A DNA stretch of 64,000 bases from Ramazzottius varieornatus (taxonomy: Eukaryota > Tardigrada > Eutardigrada > Parachela > Ramazzottiidae), in contig BDGG01000007.1 of the NCBI GenBank assembly GCA_001949185.1, forward strand, positions 1,624,215 to 1,688,214. Reading direction: 5' to 3'. This document shows positions 56,801 through 64,000 of the stretch, piece by piece; positions within the stretch are counted from its first letter, which is position 1, and each line of letters opens with the position of its first letter. The notes beneath the pieces were generated by a model, which saw nothing but the letters and a program-made list of their open reading frames with translations, had not been told where the DNA came from and ran no database searches. Both the position numbers and the translations under genes were made by a program.

Positions 56801-58765
56801 TCTCCTTGATGGATCTTCAGCTGATGTTTACTCCTCAAACTTGTAACACTGCGTTGTACCAACGGTAGCACCACACCAACGCCTTACATAATATCAACGC
56901 ACAGATATATTCCTTCGGCTGCCACCATGCAAAAGTCAACTTTTGGCCAGACGATGCCCAGAGGAAGTACTGCAGTGCAGCGATTCAAGCCCGGCTGAAA
57001 TCATACGGTTAGGGACAAATTTCGGCGAACGAAAAGATGATGCGGGAAGGACTTTGAAAAGAGACTGTCCAGGCCTAAGGGCAGGCTTGGCATGAGGAAG
57101 CGCTGAAACTGTAGAAATTCGTCCGGTTGTCCTTCCGCCGAAGAACTCCAGATTGCGCAAAAGAAAGCGAGATGCCAACGAATACAGAGAACAGACAGGA
57201 GGAGTTCGCACACGCAGCGATCTGCAGTTTTGTCAGAAGAGCGCCGGCTTGAAAGTTTTGCCTGGACCTTCTTCTGCATGTGCATGACTAACTGACAAGT
57301 TGACAAGATGGGTCGCGGGCTATATCTGACATAGCATATATGTCCGCATGGCGAAGAGCGCGTGCCAGACGCCCAACATATCTTCTCTGCTCGAATTCTT
57401 TCACCTTCTCCTACTGTACTTGCTTGTCCACCAGAGGAAGCAAGCTGACGAAGAACCAGGCCTTTACTGCACAGCGCAATCAAGCCTTGAGGAAGGAGAG
57501 ACGGCCTTTGCAAAGAGCCTTGCTTGCGCTTTTGCTCCAGTCTTTTTTCAGCATCTCTTTACTCTTCTTCCGATTGTCGCAATCGCACCGCAGAAGAATT
57601 ATCTGCCCACATATCATTACGTGCTTCTGTTCTGCCAAGAAAAGTCTGCTCGAATGGGGGTCGTCTACTATTTGTTCAGCTGTCCCTTCTCTCCGCATCC
57701 GATCCGTCTGCAAAGCACAGCACATTGAGACCGCCGTGGCGTGTTATGCTGATCACGAAAATATCTATGTGCCATTAATCGTTTGAAGGTCGCCACATCA
57801 AATATGCCGTCTCTTGTAGACCATCTGCTACGTCGTTTCTTGTCTGACTCTTATGTGGTTCTTACAATACAAAGCACTTCTTTTCTACCCCTCGTCCCAG
57901 GTCAAGGTGCCCTCATAGATCCGCCGAAAGTCTTTTGCTGAAGCTGCTCGAGCTTTCGTGCCTTCCGATACATGTTAGATACTATCAGTGGGTTTCTTAT
58001 AGTTATAGACTAAAACATACAGTATTATTGGCACGCAGTAAAGAAGCAACGAGACAGAAACCCCCACCATGGCACTGAAGAGCAACCTATGCTGACATCT
58101 GACGAGCAAAAGTACAGAAGAGTGGACAAGTCCAGCAGCTCGACAGATGGCGTCGCCGGCGGAAACCCAGCATGTGCAACCATGGCTGATTTCAAGGGTC
58201 GCTCCATCGATCGAATTTCCCTCAAGCATGTACGACTCGAGCGCAAACAAGGTGGAAACGACAAACCAGTTTTGCCATTGCCGAGCTTTATTTTGGTTCT
58301 CGATGAAGTACTGTACTGCAGGGTACGCCACAAGGAACCCATGACTAACCGTAGCTACCTTCCCTCATACGGCACGATCGAATATATAACGCTCTTTCCT
58401 GCTGACTCACGCACTGTAGAAAAAGCCGTCAAGCTCGGCAAGAAACACGTCCCTCTGCGCTAACTCGCGGAAGCGTTTATGACCTAGGTTGTACCAAACG
58501 CAGCTGCCACTATCTTTGCTCTGCAAAATTATCCGCGCCAAGCTTGCATCAAAACATAGCTCCGTTAATCAAACAAAACGTGAACCAGTCCGTCATTCCT
58601 GCTGCCCTAAAGGTGAAAATATCATATATTCTATAAGTCGTCCAGAGCATTTGTACCTTCCGACTAGTGGAATACTGGACCCTCCTTGACCTTCTAAAGC
58701 ATCTCGCTGATCCTTGTGTTACCGTCGTGTCCGTCCATTATTTACTTTGAGGCCCGAAGATTACC
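56801..58765. other. 2-kb spacer with a weak membrane-protein ORF
   Basis: The left end is promoter and 5' UTR of the USP gene, the right end that of the CYSTM gene. On the minus strand 57975-58331 is open and ends in a convincing hydrophobic segment (VSLLLYCVPIILYVLVYNY), but it overlaps a 124-codon plus ORF (58089-58463) and no exons can be joined. I leave both uncalled. Confidence 0.35.
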
Positions 58766-59204
58766 ATGTCGTATCCGTATCCTCCTGGCCAGCAAGGAGC
58801 GTACTACACTCAACAGCCAGGAGTCAATTATGCCTCTCCACCTGCTGGAACCACCGTCCACTACATCTCGACAGGTCAGTCGTACCCTGGCCAGGGTGGC
58901 CCTCCTCCCCCAGGCTACTACGGCCAAGGACCCAACATTCCTGCTGACCCTTACTATGGCCAAGCACAACCGGGCATGGTTTACGGCCAACCTGGAGGTC
59001 CTCCGCAGCAAGTCATGTAAGTCTCGGGGTCAAATCTAGCACCTACCTGTCAACATATGAACAAGTATCAGCTGACTCAGTAATTATTACAGATACCAGC
59101 AAGCTCCGGCCAAGAATGACGGTCTCTGCGCACAGCTGTGCGCCGGTGCTCTTTGCGCTACTTGCTGTTGGTGCTGCTTGGAATGCTGCGATGGTCTCTG
59201 CTAA
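58766..59204 (+). CDS. small Pro/Gln/Tyr-rich protein with C-terminal cysteine-rich membrane module (CYSTM-like)
   Basis: Two exons (58766-59016, 59093-59204) give 120 aa. The first 80 residues are PYPPGQQ-type repeats, low in charge. The end is ALCATCCWCCLECCDGLC, a Cys-packed hydrophobic stretch like the CYSTM family found across eukaryotes and linked to stress and metal tolerance. The Cys run would sit at or in the membrane and may be palmitoylated. The intron separates the two parts. Function in animals is poorly known. Confidence 0.78.
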
Positions 59205-59602
59205 AAGACAAGATTCCCTCAAGATGAAGTTTTAGATCACCCTATCTGTATCATGATACAAAGCTTATTTTTTAACATCTAGTCATAAAGAGCTTCTAAA
59301 ATATAAAAAACCATCCCGTTGTTGATTGAGAAAATATCGGGCGATATTTAAATTTGTTTTATTCAAACACCTTTCAATGGCTTTCTTCTCGACAATCCTG
59401 TTTATAGTATTTTGATTGTCCGGCACAAAATATTGCTTTAGCCTTGTTGGACCATTGCACCTTCCATCAAAAGCCCAGACACCAGACTGAGCTACATATA
59501 TGCGCTAGCAGAAAGCATACTGGTTGGAGAGATCATGTCCTGCTAGAGGATTGTCTGTCTTTGCAACTGTGCTAATCAAAAAGAGCTTCCTCAGTTAACA
59601 GC
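59205..59602. other. intergenic
   Basis: About 400 AT-rich bases: 3' UTR of the CYSTM gene and promoter of the next gene. Confidence 0.45.
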
Positions 59603-60970
59603 ATGATTATCTTCTGTTTCCCCCTCGTTCTCTGGTTGTTGGCGCTGTTGGGAACAGAGGCTGCTATTACGTCAAGAAGAAGCAACACACCTTCAGGCTC
59701 ACTGCGAAGCTCAGCGGACAGATCCCAGCCAAGGAATGGCCAACGGCTGGTGCACAGGCTTCGGCGGCCAGGACCGCGGATGGCCACCGGTCTAAAGCAA
59801 AATGGCGACGGCCAGCCGTCACTTGCGCACTTTGCGCGCTCCTTCCCCTTCCCGACCTATGCCACCCCTCCCCAAACATCCTTCTCCTGCAGCAACGTCA
59901 ATCTGCCTGGCTTTTACGCCGACCCCGAGACTCAATGCCAAGTCATTCGCCGCTGTACTCTCTCCAACTACATGTTCAGCTATATCTGCCCCAATGGGAC
60001 AGTAAGTCCACCTCTCCCTTTGGCCTTTCCGGCAGAGACACCACTGCTATCTTTTTTTCCCTTGCAGGTTTTCGACCAAGCTGCGCAGGGTTGCGCCTAC
60101 TGGTACAATGTCAACTGTCCTCGGTTCGTCACCCACTGTCGAAACGTATCTATTAAGCCCGTTTTCTGTTGGAGAAATGCCTTTTTGTTTTGTAGTGAAG
60201 TACAGCAGCTGAATCAGAATCAGATACCGGTGCCACTTGTTGCCGTCCCAGAGGGCGTCTCTGCGCCAGACTTTCAGTTGCGTTCCAGCTTTGGCCCAGG
60301 CAGCACTTCGTCCCGTCTACCAACTTTCCTTCCTACAAAGACACCAATAGACAACTGGCAAAGAAGAGATGCTTCGCCGAACGCTGAGGACGGCAGCTTG
60401 AAGCAAAGCAAGCTGCCGTGGCTTCCTTCACGAGATCCACGCTTCCCCACTGGTCAAAATCGTCCAGAGATCCTTGGCGGGGCATTGAATCAACCCAATC
60501 CTTCCCCGAAAAACCTGCAAAGCCAAGCCACTCTTGACGCGAAAGCGGCCAATCAGAGAGACAACGCAACCATCAAGACCTTGATGCAGTGGGTGGGCGC
60601 TAATCCCGTTTGGGTTCCGCGGCAGGATCAACTGCAGCACATGCCCCCTATTGCCGCCCCAACGCCCTCTCAGACATCCCTTCCCTGGACGGCATCGGCC
60701 ATCGCGCCGGACAAGGAGGAGGAGGTGTCCACACGAAAGCCCAGCCGAACCGTCGTGGTTAACCTGGCAGAAAAGGAACCAGACATGGAAAGCGCCGCAG
60801 GCGATGGCCAAGGACAATCAAGCCAAGCAAAGCAGCCGACCGCAGTGACGTCATTGCAGAATGACGTTAATGACGTCGACGGCAATGTCGTCAGCAAGCA
60901 AGGTGCAAAGAAATCGCTGAATACGTCCGTCGTCAACAACCGGTGGCATCCTTTGACGGATTTCGGTTGA
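59603..60970 (+). CDS. secreted protein with one peritrophin-type chitin-binding domain
   Basis: Three exons (59603-60001, 60068-60123, 60196-60970) give 409 aa. Signal peptide FPLVLWLLALLGTEA. A CBM14 domain at about residues 95-150 has six cysteines: FSCSN, CQVIRRC, YICPNGTVF, GCAYW, NVNC. The words PGFYADPETQCQVIRRC and CPNGTVF are typical of ecdysozoan cuticle or gut-lining proteins. The remaining 250 residues are Pro/Ser/Gln-rich and probably disordered. It should bind chitin outside the cell. An intron splits the domain after CPNGT. A good marker that the host is an ecdysozoan. Confidence 0.85.
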   Translation: MIIFCFPLVLWLLALLGTEAAITSRRSNTPSGSLRSSADRSQPRNGQRLVHRLRRPGPRMATGLKQNGDGQPSLAHFARSFPFPTYATPPQTSFSCSNVNLPGFYADPETQCQVIRRCTLSNYMFSYICPNGTVSPPLPLAFPAETPLLSFFPLQVFDQAAQGCAYWYNVNCPRFVTHCRNVSIKPVFCWRNAFLFCSEVQQLNQNQIPVPLVAVPEGVSAPDFQLRSSFGPGSTSSRLPTFLPTKTPIDNWQRRDASPNAEDGSLKQSKLPWLPSRDPRFPTGQNRPEILGGALNQPNPSPKNLQSQATLDAKAANQRDNATIKTLMQWVGANPVWVPRQDQLQHMPPIAAPTPSQTSLPWTASAIAPDKEEEVSTRKPSRTVVVNLAEKEPDMESAAGDGQGQSSQAKQPTAVTSLQNDVNDVDGNVVSKQGAKKSLNTSVVNNRWHPLTDFG

Positions 60971-61319
60971 AACCAGCTTCATGTTAACCAGCTGAAGATA
61001 CAATATCCCAATCTTGGCTATGATAAATTCCCCGACAAAAAAGAAGACGGTGCATATGACACAAAAGGCTGGAAAAAGTCCAGTTGTAAGAATGAGCATG
61101 CATTCCCAAAAGCCCGTTCGCCTTCAAGCATAAACAAGAACAAGAGAGATTTGTTGGTAAGCTAGAACTTACATTTCAGCAGGTATCACCACAGAGAAAC
61201 TACAGTACAAAAAGAAAGCATAGTCTTGAATAAAAAGTTGCAGGTGACAATGTAGCAGGTAATGATGTCTACCCTTGCCAATCCTGACTGCAAGAGTTGA
61301 TCAAAGTCACACAAAGAAT
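60971..61319. other. convergent 3' region
   Basis: About 350 bases between stops of the chitin-binding gene (plus) and the phosphatase gene (minus). Expected to be 3' UTRs; nothing else seen. Confidence 0.5.
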
Positions 61320-63086
61320 TTATGCCGTCTTTTGAGCGTCGTCATTGTCCTGTTGCAAGTAGGGGTTGGCTGGGTAGCGCGTCAGGTGTCGTAGCTTCTT
61401 CAGGACGAGGGGATCGCGGCCGTCGGCATTGCTGAGCAAGCGTGCATACTGCATCCCTTCGTGATTGTTCCAATCCAGCTTCTGGATCATGCTGGCAATC
61501 TTGTAGCGCAGAAAGTGGTTGTCGTTGAAAAAGTCGCCCACAACGAAGACCGTGACGATGACGGCGATCAGGCCGACCAAGCCTCCAGCAAAGACGTCCG
61601 TCCAATGGTGCTATAACATAATTATGGCAAGCCCGTTATTCGCTGATGACAATCATGGACAAAACAAAGGTAGGCCAGTATGGTACCTTGTGGTCGGAGA
61701 TGCGACTCATGCCAGTCAGAGCGGCAATAAGGAAGAGCCCGAACTGGATGATGCCCTTGCAGTAGCGTAGCTGCATCCAACGCAGTCGCGATTCCAGGTA
61801 AAAGATGACGAAGAACATGCTGCAAACCATCAGAAACAAGAGTGAAGACACTAGCTTTAGGCCGCGATTGAGCTAAATTGTACCTGTAGAAAGCCATAGA
61901 GGTGTGGCCGGACATGAAAGACAGGCGAGCATCATTCAGGCGGTAGATGTCATGAGGATCCTGGCTGGAAGCTTTGCGACAGCTAAATTCCGTAATGTAT
62001 CGATTACAGCCGCCCTCGGCATTGATGCGGGCCATGTCGGGCTCGCAAACGGCCAAGAAATGTGGTCGCAGTCGTCCCACGGCGTACCTGCTCGGTCAAA
62101 GAAAACGTCAGTCTGGTAGGAGAGCGAAGAAGAGAACAAGTTGGGGTGTACTTGGCAATATCGGTCACGCCTTTGGTGATCATGAAGCCAAAGGCGAAGA
62201 GGACGACGATGCGCGTGATGCTGACCAGCAGAGGCGGAATCCGCGGTCCGTTGCGGTACAGAAAGTAGGGCGTTTCCATCTTCCTGTAGCCAGTCTTGGA
62301 GACGTGAAAGCGACAAATTTCGCCGATTATCACCTACCACAAAAACACAAGAAGTGTCGGCATGACTTGTAGGCCATTCCAGTCAACCTACAAGTGCGCC
62401 AACAAAGACTTACAACCAGGCCAGTGATGCCAAAGTTGATGATGTACAGCACCCAGATCTTGACAGTTCCAGTTTTATAGGGATACATGATCTATAGGGA
62501 TGATGTATATAGATTAACAAATGTACATAGATTCATAGATGTACATGATTTGTAGGGATACATTGGGGTCATTGCAGTAGAAGCCTCTTTGGTAAGCGCC
62601 AATGTGTGGCGCAACAATTATAGGTATGGCGGCTGCAACATGAATCAACAATCAAGCGACATGGCAAGGTTGCAGCAACCAAGGATTTTTCCTACCTGCC
62701 AGAATGGACAGACTTTCCAACAGTGTTCTCAGGCTGAAGAAGTAGCGCGACTGCGGGCCCAAGTCGGGTATGCCACTGAGATTGACCGTGCCTAGAGGAG
62801 CAGCGACATTGTGCAGGGCGTGCAGCGAGGGAGGCTGCAGGTGTTCGTCGCGGTAATCTGGCCCATTGCCGTTAGCGTCGATGTAGGGAACGTCACTGTG
62901 GACGCGGGGCGAATCCACCACATCGCGCGCCGACGGCGAAGGAGTCGGATGAGTGGGAGAGACTCGTGTCATGGGGATATAGTTGCTAGCAGTGTTCTGG
63001 ACGCGCTGGAACTCCAGGTCGGTCGTGGGGAAGGGAAGGGGCTTACTACGCTGCGGGGGGATATAGCTGTTCGGCGCTTGGCTCAT
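61320..63086 (-). CDS. phospholipid phosphatase (lipid phosphate phosphatase / PAP2 family)
   Basis: Seven exons (62696-63086, 62562-62584, 62414-62491, 62152-62333, 61884-62087, 61687-61819, 61320-61610) join in frame to 433 aa. The three catalytic motifs are present: KYAVGRLRP, SGHTS and SRISDHKHHWTD. Six membrane segments can be traced. The N-terminal 115 residues are a Pro/Ser-rich cytosolic tail. It removes phosphate from lysophosphatidate, phosphatidate or sphingosine-1-phosphate, acting at the outer face of the plasma membrane. The second exon is only 23 nt (encoding part of GFYCNDPN) and is easily missed by gene predictors. An upstream in-frame ATG at 63134 is possible. Confidence 0.9.
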
Positions 63087-63616
63087 GACGGCGGCCTGAA
63101 GTTGGCTTGATCCCGAACAACAAATCGCTGTCACCTACAGATATGAAGTACCATCACCAAGGCCAGAAGAATATCAAGTTCTAAGTGATACAACGAGAAA
63201 GATGGTGGCTCACTTTGAGGACGGAGTTAAAACTGATTACGTTGATTTCGAACCATGGCGCGCCACTGCGTGTCCCGCAGTGTTACCGCAACCAACCGGA
63301 AGTCCGAGACGAATACCTGACACATCCTCTCTGTCGATTTGCGGCTTGGTATTTGACTTATCAATATTTGCATCTTACTCCGCGAATAATTCTGATAAAC
63401 AACAGAGCACTTATCATAAAACATATCATAAAACAAAAACAACAGTCCGGTCAGATTAAAACTAGAATATCGACGGGGGCAAAACCCTACTCACTGAAAG
63501 TGATATGAAATCTTTCTGGATCAAGACGATTCAGACTGAGCAAGACGATACACTGAGCATTGCAATGATAGAACAAAGCGGTATGATAGTCTGTTCACTT
63601 CAATGCCCGCACTTAT
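63087..63616. other. intergenic
   Basis: About 530 bases between the phosphatase start and the cystathionine gamma-lyase stop. AT-rich; only short ORFs. It contains the promoter of the phosphatase gene. Confidence 0.4.
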
Positions 63617-63955
63617 TTAAGTGACAATGGTCGAAAGACCGAAAGAAAGACCGCCATTCTGCAGCTGGTTGGGTTTCTTAAAGACCGCTGTACGCAGCGC
63701 GTTGTCCAAATCGGCGATGAGGTCGTCCACGTCTTCTAGACCCACTGACAGGCGAATCAGATTGTCCGAGATACCCAACATCTCGCGCTCTTCCGCCGGA
63801 ACGGACGCGTGCTACAAGATAAAACGAAGAGCTCGCTTCCCAATTAAGATATTCGGTAGAGCATCGCCCCAAAATTGAACTGCACTCACAGTCATGATTG
63901 CCGGATGTTCCGCCAGACTTTCATATCCGCCCAAGGATTCAGCCAACGTGAAGAC
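63617..63955 (-). CDS. CTH: 3' end of cystathionine gamma-lyase
   Basis: Two last exons are in the window (63890-63955 and 63617-63811); the rest lies to the right. They read VFTLAESLGGYESLAEHPA, IMTHAS, then LIRLSVGLEDVDDLIADL, the C-terminal signature of the Cys/Met-metabolism PLP enzymes and closest to cystathionine gamma-lyase. That enzyme splits cystathionine to cysteine, 2-oxobutanoate and ammonia in the cytosol. The active-site lysine lies outside the window, so a related gamma-family enzyme cannot be ruled out. The C-terminal tail after the conserved helix is about 20 residues longer than needed. Confidence 0.85.
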
Positions 63956-64000
63956 CTGCAACGGTAAAATGTTGTACCGTCCACAAAAGGATTGTCAGAC

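Noticed and set aside
57975-58463. Minus ORF with a hydrophobic end and overlapping plus ORF
   Set aside because: Both strands are open and no exon chain closes. Kept only as a hint in the spacer entry.
1-64000. CRISPR arrays, bacterial operons, phage genes, riboswitches
   Set aside because: Introns, gene families and transposon types show animal nuclear DNA. No regularly spaced repeats were seen.

Overview
This 64-kb window is animal nuclear DNA. The genes are split by GT-AG introns, and the products are animal families: importins, an annexin, ataxin-2, homeodomains, a USP deubiquitinase and WAP/Ly6 secreted proteins. A peritrophin-type chitin-binding gene points to an ecdysozoan. Cytochrome b5 front-end desaturases and very compact genes would suit a small non-insect ecdysozoan such as a tardigrade, but that placement is inference. 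I assembled the exon models by hand. Nearly every complete model below sums to a whole number of codons and joins in frame at every splice, which is my main internal check. Untranslated ends were not mapped.

Layout. 1-7.2 kb is a transposon-rich stretch: a nested inverted-repeat element with later insertions, opposed repeat tails, a hAT-like MITE, and a 2.8-kb Tc1/mariner-IS630 element with 233-bp terminal repeats and a TA duplication. 7.7-12.3 kb holds two secreted-protein genes (an MNNL-like protein and a predicted GPI-anchored Gly/Tyr-rich 8-Cys protein). 13.7-14.3 kb is a hAT MITE with a perfect 8-bp target duplication. 15.3-21.5 kb is a tandem pair of front-end desaturases sharing a 169-bp identical tract. 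21.7-29.1 kb carries a Ly6-like protein, importin-7 and a double-homeodomain protein with a P-element-transposase-like N-terminus. 31.6-43.9 kb has a membrane coiled-coil protein, an eight-repeat annexin lacking calcium loops, DPH1, a RING protein and a divergent importin-alpha.

44.1-48.2 kb is again mobile: a palindromic MITE interrupted by a 50-N assembly gap, then an apparently intact 3.5-kb hAT transposon with a perfect 8-bp duplication and a 737-aa transposase. 48.4-64 kb contains ataxin-2, a WAP protein, a USP2/21-type deubiquitinase, a CYSTM-like small protein, the chitin-binding protein, a phospholipid phosphatase and the 3' end of cystathionine gamma-lyase.

There is no operon logic. 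The genes are mostly unrelated housekeeping and secreted-protein genes. The linked sets are the tandem desaturases and the head-to-head DPH1/RING pair. The best leads for novelty are the P-element/homeodomain fusion, the GPI-anchored protein with a prion-family-like Gly-rich hydrophobic segment, the calcium-loop-free annexin, the intron-containing Tc1/mariner relative and the complete hAT element.
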